Origin: Tateyamaria omphalii
GTDB lineage: Bacteria > Pseudomonadota > Alphaproteobacteria > Rhodobacterales > Rhodobacteraceae
Assembly (NCBI RefSeq): GCF_014651375.1
Contig: NZ_BMWT01000002.1
Location: 811,477 to 875,476, forward strand
Direction: 5' to 3'
Length of the DNA stretch: 64,000 bases
Both the position numbers and the translations under genes were made by a program. Below are positions 17,369 to 28,316 of the stretch, piece after piece. Below the pieces are notes generated by a model that saw nothing but the letters and a program-made list of their open reading frames with translations, was not told the DNA's origin and did no database searches. Each line of letters opens with the position of its first letter. Position 1 is the first letter of the stretch.

Positions 17369-18999
17369 CTACACCTTTGCTCAAAGTCCGTGGCCTGAAA
17401 ATTGGTGCCACCGTTTACCCTCCGGGCGAGAAACCGCATGACATCGAAATCGTGCACGGGGTCGACTTTGATGTCGAACCGGGCAAGGTGCTGGGCCTGA
17501 TTGGTGAATCCGGTGCTGGGAAGTCTACCATTGGCCTCGCTTCCATGGCCTATGGGCGGGGTGGCGTGAAACTCACCGCCGGCTCGGTCGAGGTCAACGG
17601 CCGCGACGTCCTGCAGGCACCCCTCAGGGACATCCGCAAACTCCGCGGGGCCGAGGTGACGTATGTCTCCCAGTCTGCAGCCGCATCTTTCAATCCGGCA
17701 AAGCAAATCATGGAACAGGTGATCGAAGCGGCCGTAGGCCAAGGCAAGTTCAGCAAGTCGGAAGCGCAGAAACGCGCTGTCGAGCTTTTCACCAAGCTGG
17801 GGCTTCCAAATCCTGATACAATTGGCAACCGCTATCCTCACCAGGTTTCGGGCGGGCAATTGCAGCGCTGTATGACAGCGCTCGCGCTCTGCCCTGAACC
17901 GGATCTCGTCGTGTTTGATGAACCCACCACGGCACTTGATGTTACAACGCAAATCGACGTGCTGAAAGCGATCAAGGACGCCATTCGTGACACTGGCGTT
18001 GCAGCGCTTTACATCACCCACGACCTTGCAGTCGTCGCACAGGTCAGCGACCACATCATGGTTCTGCGATACGGGGAAAAGGTCGAGTACGGCACGACTG
18101 ACCAGATCATCAATGCGCCGCAAGAGGCGTACACAAAGGCCCTCGTTTCCGTCCGCTCCATCACTCACGAAGAGAAACAGCCCACAGAGCCGGTCCTGCG
18201 TGTCGAAAACATCACCGCGCGCTATAAGGGTACAAACTTCAATGTATTGCACGATGTCAGCGTAGACATCAGCCCGGGTCAAACGCTTGCCGTGGTTGGT
18301 GAATCCGGCTCAGGCAAATCCACCCTTGCGCGGGTGATTACAGGTCTATTGCCGCCGTCAGCCGGTAAGATCACTTTTGCAGGGCGCACACTCACGCCCG
18401 ATCAACCCAGCCGCAGCATGGAAGACCTGCGCGAGTTGCAAATGATCTACCAAATGGCTGACACGGCTATGAATCCACGCCAGACCGTTGGTACTATCAT
18501 CGGACGCCCGCTGGAATTCTACTTCGGCCTCAAAGGGGCGGAGAAACAGAAACGCATCCAGGAACTCCTCGACGAAATCGAACTCGGCCAAGGATTCCAG
18601 GACCGCTACCCGGCAGAGCTTTCAGGCGGACAGAAACAAAGGGTCTGCATCGCCCGCGCCCTCGCTGCCAAACCCACGCTGATCATCTGTGATGAAGTCA
18701 CCTCCGCCCTCGACCCGCTGGTCGCGGACGGCATCCTCAAACTACTCCTCAACTTGCAAAAGATCGAGGATGTGGCGTATCTTTTTATCACCCACGACCT
18801 AGCCACGGTCAAAGCGATCTCGGACAGCATAGCCGTTATGTACCAGGGCAAGGTCCAGCGCTACGGCACCAAGTCCGAAGTGCTGACGCCCCCCTATGAC
18901 GACTATACCGACCTCCTGCTCAGCTCGGTGCCGGAAATGAAACTCGGCTGGCTCGAAGACGTGATCGCCAACCGCAAGATGGAAAGCGCCGGAAACTAA
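17365..18999 (+). CDS. Fused dipeptide-type ABC ATPase (DppD-DppF)
   Basis: This 544-residue protein contains two complete nucleotide-binding domains. The first has Walker A 'GESGAGKST', signature 'VSGGQLQR' and Walker B 'LVVFDEPTTALD'. The second has 'GESGSGKST', 'LSGGQKQR' and 'LIICDEVTSALD'. Such DppDF fusions are common in alphaproteobacterial peptide importers and energise the two permeases just upstream. It is the last gene of the importer; a strong hairpin begins at its stop codon. Confidence 0.95.
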   Translation: MTTPLLKVRGLKIGATVYPPGEKPHDIEIVHGVDFDVEPGKVLGLIGESGAGKSTIGLASMAYGRGGVKLTAGSVEVNGRDVLQAPLRDIRKLRGAEVTYVSQSAAASFNPAKQIMEQVIEAAVGQGKFSKSEAQKRAVELFTKLGLPNPDTIGNRYPHQVSGGQLQRCMTALALCPEPDLVVFDEPTTALDVTTQIDVLKAIKDAIRDTGVAALYITHDLAVVAQVSDHIMVLRYGEKVEYGTTDQIINAPQEAYTKALVSVRSITHEEKQPTEPVLRVENITARYKGTNFNVLHDVSVDISPGQTLAVVGESGSGKSTLARVITGLLPPSAGKITFAGRTLTPDQPSRSMEDLRELQMIYQMADTAMNPRQTVGTIIGRPLEFYFGLKGAEKQKRIQELLDEIELGQGFQDRYPAELSGGQKQRVCIARALAAKPTLIICDEVTSALDPLVADGILKLLLNLQKIEDVAYLFITHDLATVKAISDSIAVMYQGKVQRYGTKSEVLTPPYDDYTDLLLSSVPEMKLGWLEDVIANRKMESAGN

Positions 19000-19052
19000 G
19001 GGACGGTGGGCGGGGCGTCTTTGCCAAGGGCAAAGCGCGTCCGACCCGTCCC
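19000..19052. terminator. Strong hairpin after the importer operon
   Basis: The sequence starting at the ATPase stop folds into a long imperfect stem. GGGACGG (19000-19006) pairs with CCGTCCC (19046-19052), and TTTGCC (19020-19025) pairs with GGCAAA (19029-19034) across a three-base loop. There is no following T-run, so it may be a stabilising or Rho-assisted structure, not a classical terminator. Confidence 0.5.
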
Positions 19053-19144
19053 ACCCGCCAATTTCGCAACCTGACCCGCACAAACATGTCTTGGTCCCGA
19101 CATATCCGTCTGCCTACAGTGCCCCAACACCAAAGGGGCCTGCC

Positions 19145-19981
19145 ATGACCAACAAACTCCTGCTGATCATCCTCGACGGCGTACCGCTGCGCAATTTCCG
19201 CCGCCTCTTCGGCAATCTCGAAGGGTGGGTCGACAGCGGCGATGCGCAGACATGGACACATCGCAGCGTGATCCCCTCCATCTCCGCCTCCTGCTACGCC
19301 TCTATCCACACCGGGGTGACGCCCGCAGAACACGGCTGCACCGGCAATGGCAACGTCTTCCGGCTCTCCCACCCCGACGTCTTCGGACAGGTCCGCAAGG
19401 CAGGCGGCACCACGGGGGCCGTCGCCCATTCCTTCTGGTCCGAATTCTTCAACCGCCACCCCTTCGATTTTGTCCGCGACATCGAATATGACGAACCAGA
19501 CAGCACCACGATCAACCACGGTCGCTTCCACAGCATGACCGGTTACGGGACGAACAATCAGATGACGCCGTCAGACGTGGACCTCTTCGGCACGCTCACA
19601 AACCTCTGCGCCCGGTTCGACCTGACCTACGGCATGCTGCATACCTGCACGCTCGACAGTATGGGGCACCGCTTCTTCCACGATTGCCAGGAAATGGACG
19701 CCGCTTGTTTCGTCATGGATGAAATGCTGGCCCCCTTCATCCCACGCTGGCGCGACATGGGGTACGAAGTGATCGTGACCGCCGATCACGGACAGGACGA
19801 CCGCGGCCACCATGGCGGGCGTGGCGCGCTCCAGCAGGAAACGGCGCTCTACTATTTCGGAGAGGCCAAGGGCCCCGATGCAGACACCGTGATCGACCAG
19901 TTGCAACTGGCCCCCACGATCCTGAACCGCCTCGGTGCCGACATCCCCGACACGATGAAGGCCAAACCGTTCCTGCGCTGA
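19145..19981 (+). CDS. Alkaline phosphatase-fold nucleotide pyrophosphatase/phosphodiesterase
   Basis: This 278-residue metal-dependent phosphodiesterase belongs to the type I nucleotide pyrophosphatase family. The metal- and nucleophile-binding words are 'LLLIILDGVP', 'SISASCYASIHTGVTPAEHG' and 'VTADHGQDDRGHHGGRG'. ATG 19145 has an AAGGGG Shine-Dalgarno six bases upstream and begins at homology; the ORF start at 19091 is rejected. No signal peptide is visible, so it is probably cytoplasmic. It lies 145 bases after the importer and may act on an imported phosphodiester or phosphonate, but the substrate is not determinable from the sequence. Confidence 0.85.
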   Translation: MTNKLLLIILDGVPLRNFRRLFGNLEGWVDSGDAQTWTHRSVIPSISASCYASIHTGVTPAEHGCTGNGNVFRLSHPDVFGQVRKAGGTTGAVAHSFWSEFFNRHPFDFVRDIEYDEPDSTTINHGRFHSMTGYGTNNQMTPSDVDLFGTLTNLCARFDLTYGMLHTCTLDSMGHRFFHDCQEMDAACFVMDEMLAPFIPRWRDMGYEVIVTADHGQDDRGHHGGRGALQQETALYYFGEAKGPDADTVIDQLQLAPTILNRLGADIPDTMKAKPFLR

Positions 19982-20136
19982 CCGAAGCCGTGCCAGTGGC
20001 GGCCCGTGGGTTGCCGCTCAGCCGTTCCTTCCCCTCGATGTATAGTCAGTATTTGCCCGAAACGCAGCTTCAGCGCACAAACAGATTCAAAGTGACAGCC
20101 CGCGCGGACGGGCCGCCACTGGCACGGCGCCTTCGG
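19982..20136. repeat. Long inverted-repeat element between convergent genes
   Basis: A perfect 21-base arm at 19987-20007 is repeated as its reverse complement at 20108-20128, separated by 100 bases. Outside it, CCGAA (19982-19986) can pair with TTCGG (20132-20136) across a three-base bulge. The element starts at the phosphodiesterase stop codon and ends shortly before the end of the convergent thioredoxin-like gene. It contains no ORF. It could be a MITE-like element, a bidirectional terminator or a structured RNA. Confidence 0.65.
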
Positions 20137-20162
20137 CTCGATTCCGTGCCCCGGTCCGCAGC

Positions 20163-20630
20163 TCAGGCCGTCGCCTTGTAGTCCGCAAACACCTCAACCA
20201 AAGCCGCGGCCTGCTGCATTCCCTGCACCCTGCGCTGCAACTCCCCCTGCCCGTCAAACAGCAACAACGTCACATGCGGTGAATTGAACCGGCGGGCAAA
20301 GGCCGCCCCCTCCGGCGTCTTGATGTCTGCAACCAGATACACCAACCCGCAATCGTCAAAGTCGCGCAGCGCCTTGCGGGCCTGTTTCTGCAAAGCCGTG
20401 CAGGTGGGACATTGCGGATCATGGACCTGCACAATCGCCAGATCGCCCTGGCCGACGCGGGTCAGATCATGTTCAGCGGCATAGGTCCGGAACGAACTCA
20501 CGCCCCAAAACCCACCGCCCAACACCAGGGCGGACGCGGCCGCACCGCCACCCAATACCGTCCGGCGCGACAGCTCGCTTTTCTCCGGTTTGGATGGTGC
20601 CGCCTTCACACGTTTTTTCGACTTCGGCAT
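20163..20630 (-). CDS. Tat-exported thioredoxin-like protein
   Basis: This 155-residue protein has a Lys-rich N-terminus, a twin-arginine signal 'SRRTVLGGGAAASALVLGGG' and then a thioredoxin-fold domain with a CPTC redox motif in 'VHDPQCPTCTALQKQ'. It ends with 'FNSPHVTLLLFDGQGELQRR', resembling the cis-Pro strand region. It is probably periplasmic or membrane-anchored and could reduce or oxidise exported proteins. ATG 20630 is preferred because AGGGGA lies just upstream; the ORF start at 20693 adds 21 unrelated residues. It stands alone between the inverted repeat and an upstream noncoding stretch of about 260 bases. Confidence 0.75.
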   Translation of the reverse strand: MPKSKKRVKAAPSKPEKSELSRRTVLGGGAAASALVLGGGFWGVSSFRTYAAEHDLTRVGQGDLAIVQVHDPQCPTCTALQKQARKALRDFDDCGLVYLVADIKTPEGAAFARRFNSPHVTLLLFDGQGELQRRVQGMQQAAALVEVFADYKATA

Positions 20631-20881
20631 CTTGTCCCCTTTCCGACACGTCTCGGCAGAACGATAAAACAGAATACCCCGACACGCGGTCACGTCTCCG
20701 TCAGCTTCAGACCGCCCGGTGAACAGAAGGTTAACGGACGTGGCTAAAGGTCAACGGCAAGGCCCTGGGTAAAACGCAGGTTAACGGGGCCCGAGAGGCA
20801 AAATGCGCAGTTTCGCGGCCAAAACGTGCGGAAGGATTCAGCTGGCAAAAAACAGGGGAAATGCAGAGGGCCAAAAAACGC

Positions 20882-20917
20882 AAAAGGCGCGGCAAACTTC
20901 GCAGTTCCGCGCCTTTT
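20882..20917. terminator. Bidirectional rho-independent terminator
   Basis: AAAAGGCGCGG (20882-20892) and CCGCGCCTTTT (20907-20917) form a perfect 11-base inverted repeat with a 14-base loop. It is followed by Ts in the plus direction and by a T-rich run (complement of the As at 20875-20880) in the minus direction. It lies 35 bases after the end of the acyl-CoA synthetase gene and should terminate it. The rest of 20631-20952 shows no gene. Confidence 0.75.
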
Positions 20918-20952
20918 CCTCTGTCAAACCGCACCGCACGGTGCGTTAGGAT

Positions 20953-22851
<1,899 letters not shown>

Positions 22852-23009
22852 GGTCATCCTCCCTGTAGCGCCACTGTATTGTTTGTTGCGGCGCAATTAT
22901 CCCTCGCAACAAGATGCGGTGGATTGCCGCAATGTTCAAGCATTGCAAGGGGCTGGGAACCGCCGGGACGCCGCGTCAGATACTGTGACCTAAGGTCAAA
23001 AGGCCAACA

Positions 23010-24821
23010 CTATTCGGCGGCAACACCGTCCGTGAACTGCAAACGCGCCAGACGGGCATAGAGGCCATCCTCGGCCACCAATTGGTGGTGCGGCCCCTGC
23101 GCCACGATGCGTCCCTGATCCAAAACGATAATACGGTCCGCCATTTTGACCGTTGCAAGGCGATGCGCCACGATCAGCGTGGTCCGGCCCTGCGCCAGCG
23201 TATCCACCGCCTCTTGAACCGCGCGTTCGCTTTCTGCGTCCAATGCACTGGTGGCCTCGTCCAATAGCAATACAGGGGCATCCCGGAGAATAGCACGCGC
23301 AATGGCAATCCTCTGTTTCTGCCCCCCCGACAGCATCACGCCACGCTCGCCCAATGGGCTGTCGTACCCTTGCGGCAAGGCCGAGATGAAGTCATGCGCT
23401 GCGGCAGCCTGTGCCGCCGCGACAATTTCGGCCTGCGTCGCACTTGGACGTCCAAAGGCAATGTTTTCAGCGGCAGATGCCGCAAAGATGATCGGATCCT
23501 GTGGCACGAGCGCGATGTGCTGACGGAAGGCTTCGCGCTCCATCTGCGCAACGTCGGTTCCATCCAACAGAATGCGCCCGTTCTGAGGGTCGTAAAAACG
23601 TAGGAGCATCTGGATAATCGTGGTTTTCCCTGCACCCGATGGGCCAACAAAGGCAACCGTTTCCCCCGGTTGAATGTCAAGTGATACGCCATCCAGTGCG
23701 TTGATCCCCGGACGCGCGGGATACGCAAAACGCACATCCTCAAAGGTGATGTGACCAGACACCGGTTGGGGCACCGCCACGGGTTGCGCAATGTCCTGAA
23801 CAGCATCGTCGGTTTGCAACAGTTCCACCAAACGCTCGGTTGCACCGGCTGCGCGCTGCAACTCACCTATGATCTCTGACAGGGCAGCAACGCCCCCCGC
23901 GACCATAACCGCATAGATGACGAACTGGATCAGCGCGCCCATCGTCATCGCGTCCGAACGCACATCATTGGCCCCGATCCAAAGCACGCCCACGATTCCT
24001 ATGAACACTAGGAAAATGACAATCGCCGTCATGAGGGCACGCGTTGCAATCCGCCTGCGCGCCGATCCAAAGCTTTGCTCGGTGACCTCGGAAAACATGT
24101 TCCGGCTGGCTGCTTCGTGGGTAAAGGCCTGTACTGTTTGTACGGCACTCAACTGCTCAGACGCACGACCCGAAGATGCCGCGATCCAGTCCTGGTTTTC
24201 TCGGCTCAGCACCCGCAACCGGCGCCCCAGCACCAGGATCGGAATGATGACGGCAGGCACGATCAACAACACGAGCCCGGTCAGCTTGGCCGAGGTCAGC
24301 AGCATCAGGGCCAATCCACCGATAAAGATCAGCAGGTTACGCAAGGCAATGGACACCGAGGAGCCAATTACGCTCAGTATCAGCGTGGTATCCGTGGTGA
24401 TCCGGCTCAGCACCTCACCCGTCATGATGTTTTCATAGAAACTGGGCGACATACCGATGACGCGGTTGAACACCGCCTTGCGGATGTCCGCCACAACACG
24501 TTCACCCAAGCGTGTCACAAGCATGTACCGCACCGCCGTCCCCACGGCCAAAAGGCCCGCGATTCCAATTGCGGCCAAAAAATACAGGTCGAGAATTTCG
24601 GACTGTTCCGTATTGAAATTGTCCACAACACGACGCACGGCCAAAGGCAGGGTCAGTGACACAATCGCAGTCGACACCAATGCTGCGATCGCGGCCAGCA
24701 TCAGCTTCCAGTATGGCTGAACAAAGGGCCACAGCGCACGCAACGCGCCTATTTTCTTGGATTTTTCGCGCTCAGGCGTGCCTGTCTGCGGGGGCACTGG
24801 GGTGGTCGTCTGGTCGGCCAT
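23010..24821 (-). CDS. ABCB-type ABC transporter, fused permease and ATPase
   Basis: This 603-residue half-transporter is of the MsbA/ABCB exporter class. Six transmembrane helices occupy roughly residues 30-320 and the nucleotide-binding domain about 350-600, with Walker A 'GPSGAGKTT', signature 'MLSGGQKQR' and Walker B 'VLLLDEATSALD'. It should work as a homodimer; lipids, drugs or peptides are possible cargoes and the sequence does not decide. ATG 24821 starts the hydrophilic N-terminal tail; the ORF start at 24851 is not needed. It lies on the same strand, just downstream of tRNA-Gly. Confidence 0.93.
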   Translation of the reverse strand: MADQTTTPVPPQTGTPEREKSKKIGALRALWPFVQPYWKLMLAAIAALVSTAIVSLTLPLAVRRVVDNFNTEQSEILDLYFLAAIGIAGLLAVGTAVRYMLVTRLGERVVADIRKAVFNRVIGMSPSFYENIMTGEVLSRITTDTTLILSVIGSSVSIALRNLLIFIGGLALMLLTSAKLTGLVLLIVPAVIIPILVLGRRLRVLSRENQDWIAASSGRASEQLSAVQTVQAFTHEAASRNMFSEVTEQSFGSARRRIATRALMTAIVIFLVFIGIVGVLWIGANDVRSDAMTMGALIQFVIYAVMVAGGVAALSEIIGELQRAAGATERLVELLQTDDAVQDIAQPVAVPQPVSGHITFEDVRFAYPARPGINALDGVSLDIQPGETVAFVGPSGAGKTTIIQMLLRFYDPQNGRILLDGTDVAQMEREAFRQHIALVPQDPIIFAASAAENIAFGRPSATQAEIVAAAQAAAAHDFISALPQGYDSPLGERGVMLSGGQKQRIAIARAILRDAPVLLLDEATSALDAESERAVQEAVDTLAQGRTTLIVAHRLATVKMADRIIVLDQGRIVAQGPHHQLVAEDGLYARLARLQFTDGVAAE

Positions 24822-24906
24822 GCGGTCTCCGGCAACATATGCAATTCGCACATGCCCGCACCCAAGCGGTCAGGTCAAGTGGACAGGGCAGCGCATGGGA
24901 AAGGAT

Positions 24907-24980
24907 TGGAGCGGGCGGCGGGAATCGAACCCGCGTCATTAGCTTGGAAGGCTAAGGTCTTACCACTACACAACGCCCGC
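24907..24980 (-). tRNA. tRNA-Gly (anticodon TCC), CCA encoded
   Basis: Read on the minus strand, the 7-base acceptor stem GCGGGCG pairs with CGCCCGC. The anticodon stem TTAGC / GCTAA encloses the loop CTTCCAA with anticodon TCC, and the T arm is CGGGTTCGATTCCCG. The discriminator T is followed by an encoded CCA (24907-24909). It reads GGA/GGG glycine codons. Confidence 0.96.
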
Positions 24981-25045
24981 GGCTCCGGGTGTTCAGATAT
25001 GCCAAGGACCGGGGCGGGTCAAGCCGCCCCTTCACCCGTTTTTTG

Positions 25046-26179
25046 TCAGTGATCCAGTTTCACCCAAGCCGCATTGCGGGCCGAGGATTTGACGCAAGCA
25101 GAAACAAACTGCACCCCCTTCAACCCGTCATGGATGGTTGGGTAGAGCACATCCTGTGGCACAGCCTCGCCCGCTTTGACCGATGCAATTGCTGTCGCAG
25201 CCTCGGTATAGATGTTGGCGAATCCTTCCAGATAGCCTTCGGGATGGCCGGGCGGGATACGGGACACGCGTGCGGCAGCCTCCCCTGCCCCAGCGCCATT
25301 CCGGGTGATCAGGCGCTTGGGTTCACCAAACGGAGTGTGCCACAGGCAGTTCGGATCCTCCTGCGCCCATTCAAGGCCGCCCTTGTCTCCGTACACCCGA
25401 ATGCGCAATGCGTTTTCATTGCCCGGCGCCACCTGGCTGCACCACAGCATCCCCTTGGCACCGCCCTCGAACCGCAGCATCACATGGCCGTTGTCATCGA
25501 CCTGACGACCGGGGACGAACGCTTCCAGATCGGCTGCCAAGCTATCCACCTCCAGACCAGTTACGAAACAGGCGAGGTTGAACGCATGGGTGCCAATATC
25601 ACCGGTGGACCCGCCTGCACCAGAGCGTGCAGGATCGGTGCGCCATTCAGCCTGTTTGAAGTCCTGCTCGATTGTCAGCCAATCCTGTGGATACTCGACC
25701 TGAACAACACGGATGGTACCGATATCCCCGTTCGCCACCATCTCACGCGCCTGACGCACCATGGGATAGCCCGTGTAGTTGTGGGTCAGGATGAACAGCG
25801 CGTCGCTATCTTCAGCGGCCTTAACCAGCTTCTTGGCATCGGCCAAGGTCGATGTCAGCGGCTTGTCACAGATTACGTGAATACCGCGCTTCAGGAACTC
25901 GCGCGCCGCCGCGTAGTGAACGTGGTTCGGGGTCACGATGCTGACTGCATCAATGCCGTCCTTCCGCCGCGCCTCGCGCTGCGCCATCTGCTTGTAGTCA
26001 TCATAGATACGCGGCAGACCCAGCGCAGCGCCACTGGCCTGCGACTTCTCCGGCGTCGAACTCAGCGCGCCCGCCACCAACTCGAAACGATCATCAATCC
26101 GACTGGCGATGCGGTGCACCCCACCAATAAAGGCGTCGTTGCCGCCGCCAACCATGCCCAGTTTGATACGGTCTGCCAT
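25046..26179 (-). CDS. Gfo/Idh/MocA family oxidoreductase
   Basis: This 377-residue NAD(P)-dependent dehydrogenase has an N-terminal Rossmann fold ('IKLGMVGGGNDAFIGGVHR') and the family lysine motif 'VICDKPLTSTLADAKKLV'. The motif reads C-D-K-P in place of the common E-K-P. The C-terminal substrate domain includes 'GGSTGDIGTHAFNLACFVTG'. It is the last gene of the long operon and overlaps the upstream isomerase gene by one base (TGATG). Paired with that TIM-barrel protein, it probably oxidises a sugar, cyclitol or polyol derivative supplied by the operon transporter. Confidence 0.9.
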   Translation of the reverse strand: MADRIKLGMVGGGNDAFIGGVHRIASRIDDRFELVAGALSSTPEKSQASGAALGLPRIYDDYKQMAQREARRKDGIDAVSIVTPNHVHYAAAREFLKRGIHVICDKPLTSTLADAKKLVKAAEDSDALFILTHNYTGYPMVRQAREMVANGDIGTIRVVQVEYPQDWLTIEQDFKQAEWRTDPARSGAGGSTGDIGTHAFNLACFVTGLEVDSLAADLEAFVPGRQVDDNGHVMLRFEGGAKGMLWCSQVAPGNENALRIRVYGDKGGLEWAQEDPNCLWHTPFGEPKRLITRNGAGAGEAAARVSRIPPGHPEGYLEGFANIYTEAATAIASVKAGEAVPQDVLYPTIHDGLKGVQFVSACVKSSARNAAWVKLDH

Positions 26180-27234
26180 CAGTCGATCCCCAGCATCTTA
26201 CGGTTGGCCGCTTCGTCAGTGCCACCATCTGCAAAGTCATCAAAGGCGCGTTCCGTCACCCTGATGATGTGATCGGACACGAACTGTGCACCTTCGCGCG
26301 CGCCATCCTCCGGGTGCTTCAGACAGCATTCCCACTCGACCACGGCCCAGCCGTCAAAGTCGTTGGCTGCCATCTTGGAAAACACGGCCGCAAAATCAAC
26401 TTGGCCGTCGCCGAGTGACCGGAACCGACCCGCGCGGTCAACCCAGCTTTGATATCCAGAGTAGACCCCTTGCCGCCCCGTCGGATTGAACTCGGCATCC
26501 TTGACGTGGAACATCCGGATGCGATCCTTGTAGATGTCGATATTGTCCAAATAATCAAGGCATTGTAGCACGTAGTGGCTCGGGTCATACAGCATGTTGC
26601 AGCGGGCATGATTGTCGACACGTTCAAGAAACATCTCGAATGTCACGCCATCGTGCAGGTCTTCACCCGGGTGGATTTCGTAGCAGATATCGACACCATT
26701 TTCCTCTGCGTGATCGAGGATCGGACGCCACCGCGCTGCCAGTTCGTCAAAGGCCGTTTCCACCAGACCGGCCGGACGCTGCGGCCACGGGTAGATGTAC
26801 GGCCAGGCCAACGCGCCCGAGAACGTGGCATGTGCCTCGATCCCCATATTGGCCGACGCCGAGATCGCTTGCTTCACCTGCTCCACGGCCCATGCCTGCC
26901 GCGCCTTGGGATTGCCACGCACGGATTCGGCGGCAAAACCGTCAAATGCTTCGTCATAAGCCGGATGCACCGCAACCAACTGTCCCTGAAGGTGTGTGGA
27001 CAGCTCGGTTACTTCGACACCGTTTTCAGCGGCCTGTCCCTTGAATGTGTCGCAATAATCCTTGCTTTTGGCCGCAGTGGCGAGGTCGATCAAACGCCCG
27101 TCCCAACTGGGCACCTGAACGCCTTTGTACCCGCAATCGGCAGCCCATTTGGTGATCGCGTCCCACGAGTCAAATGGCGCGTCATCGCCTGCAAATTGCG
27201 CCAGAAACAGCGCCGGGCCCTTGATGGTTTTCAT
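26179..27234 (-). CDS. Sugar phosphate isomerase/epimerase family protein (AP endonuclease 2 fold)
   Basis: This 351-residue TIM-barrel protein is of the xylose-isomerase-like/IolE family. Metal-ligand-like segments are 'ICYEIHPGEDLHDG', 'MLYDPSHYVLQ', 'MFHVKDAEF' and 'WAVVEWECCLKHPEDG', in the expected E...D-x-x-H...H-x-K-D...E order. It probably isomerises or epimerises a keto or phosphorylated sugar. ATG 27234 has GGGAGGAG upstream; the ORF start at 27252 is rejected. It sits between the LacI regulator and the Gfo/Idh dehydrogenase, a pairing common in sugar and cyclitol catabolism. Confidence 0.88.
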   Translation of the reverse strand: MKTIKGPALFLAQFAGDDAPFDSWDAITKWAADCGYKGVQVPSWDGRLIDLATAAKSKDYCDTFKGQAAENGVEVTELSTHLQGQLVAVHPAYDEAFDGFAAESVRGNPKARQAWAVEQVKQAISASANMGIEAHATFSGALAWPYIYPWPQRPAGLVETAFDELAARWRPILDHAEENGVDICYEIHPGEDLHDGVTFEMFLERVDNHARCNMLYDPSHYVLQCLDYLDNIDIYKDRIRMFHVKDAEFNPTGRQGVYSGYQSWVDRAGRFRSLGDGQVDFAAVFSKMAANDFDGWAVVEWECCLKHPEDGAREGAQFVSDHIIRVTERAFDDFADGGTDEAANRKMLGID

Positions 27235-27257
27235 TGTGTCTCCTCCCTTCATGCCGC

Positions 27258-28310
27258 TTAGGGGGTCGGCATGTTTTCCTTCAGATAGATATCGATACGG
27301 ATGCGTTCCTGCGTGTGGTCGATGGGCTGCCGGTCCGCCGTTGCTTTCATCAATCGCACGGCGGATCGCACAAGGTGACCAGTGTCCTGCGAGATGATGG
27401 CATCGAACACGTCATTGTTCAAAGCGATGCGCGATGTTGGCGTGAGTTCGTGCGCGATGACAACCAGATCAGGGTGCGGATTGTCGCTCAGATATTCGAT
27501 CAGGCCAGGATTGCCGGCAGCGGATGAATAGATTCCACACAGATCAGGGTACGAAGCAAAAACGTCAGGCAGCATCTTGCGGATCAATTCGGGATCGTCC
27601 CGCCCCTCAATCGAGGCAACAACGTCCAGCTCCGGAAACTGTTGGGACATGACCGCATCAAAGCCCTTGCGGCGTTCGAGGTGATCCCGCGCCAATCGCG
27701 ATCCGGTGATGACCAGTACCCGCCCGCCCTGTTTGGCAAAACGGCCCATCAGATGTGCGGCGGTCCTGCCAGCAGCGACATTGTCCACGCCAATAAAGTG
27801 ATCCCGCTCAGAACTGGGCAAATCCGCGACCAGAGCGACAACAACAATCCCGCGCGCCCGAGCACGTTTGACCGCATCGCGCACCGAAGGCGTTTCGGGT
27901 CCGAACACTGCAACGCCGTCCGTGCGGCTTGCGTCCACGTTATCAAGCGTCTGAACTATGGCTTGCGGATCGAAGGGCGGGACCCGCACCGTGTCCAGAC
28001 TTGTCCTTTGGTGGCGCAGCTTGATGGCCTGTTCTGTCACATGATGATCAAGCGCCACCACAAATTCGTTGGCCGTGTCTGGCAAGATAAACAAGAGGTT
28101 ATAGACGCGGCCACGCGCCAAATTAGCAGCGGCGGTGTCACGAACATAGCCAAGCTCGGCGATGGCCTTGTTGACCTTTTCGATGGTCACGGATCGGACG
28201 CCGGGCCGCGCGTTCAAGACACGGTCCACCGTCGCCAGTGACACCCCCGCCACGCGCGCAATGTCGTTGACGGTCGGTTTGATCCCGGTCTTGGCGTCCT
28301 GCTTGTTCAA
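27258..28310 (-). CDS. LacI family transcriptional regulator
   Basis: This 350-residue regulator has the N-terminal helix-turn-helix and hinge 'TVNDIARVAGVSLATVDRVL' followed by a periplasmic-binding-protein-like sugar domain (about residues 70-340). The R-V-L-N-A-R-P-G sequence after the helix-turn-helix is standard for the family. It lies inside the operon between DhaKL and the isomerase, so it is likely autoregulated together with it. The two TGAnGnnCGnnCnTCA sites before the binding-protein gene at 36158-36204 are candidate operators. The effector is probably the imported substrate or its phosphorylated product. Confidence 0.92.
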   Translation of the reverse strand: MNKQDAKTGIKPTVNDIARVAGVSLATVDRVLNARPGVRSVTIEKVNKAIAELGYVRDTAAANLARGRVYNLLFILPDTANEFVVALDHHVTEQAIKLRHQRTSLDTVRVPPFDPQAIVQTLDNVDASRTDGVAVFGPETPSVRDAVKRARARGIVVVALVADLPSSERDHFIGVDNVAAGRTAAHLMGRFAKQGGRVLVITGSRLARDHLERRKGFDAVMSQQFPELDVVASIEGRDDPELIRKMLPDVFASYPDLCGIYSSAAGNPGLIEYLSDNPHPDLVVIAHELTPTSRIALNNDVFDAIISQDTGHLVRSAVRLMKATADRQPIDHTQERIRIDIYLKENMPTP

Positions 28311-28316
28311 CCGTGC

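Noticed and set aside
24907..24980. tRNA-Gly considered as an integration site for a mobile element
   Set aside because: No integrase or duplicated tRNA end is seen nearby; the only integrase remnant is about 37 kb away.
24989..26272. 427-codon plus-strand frame opposite the Gfo/Idh gene
   Set aside because: Antisense shadow without motifs; the minus-strand dehydrogenase is well supported.
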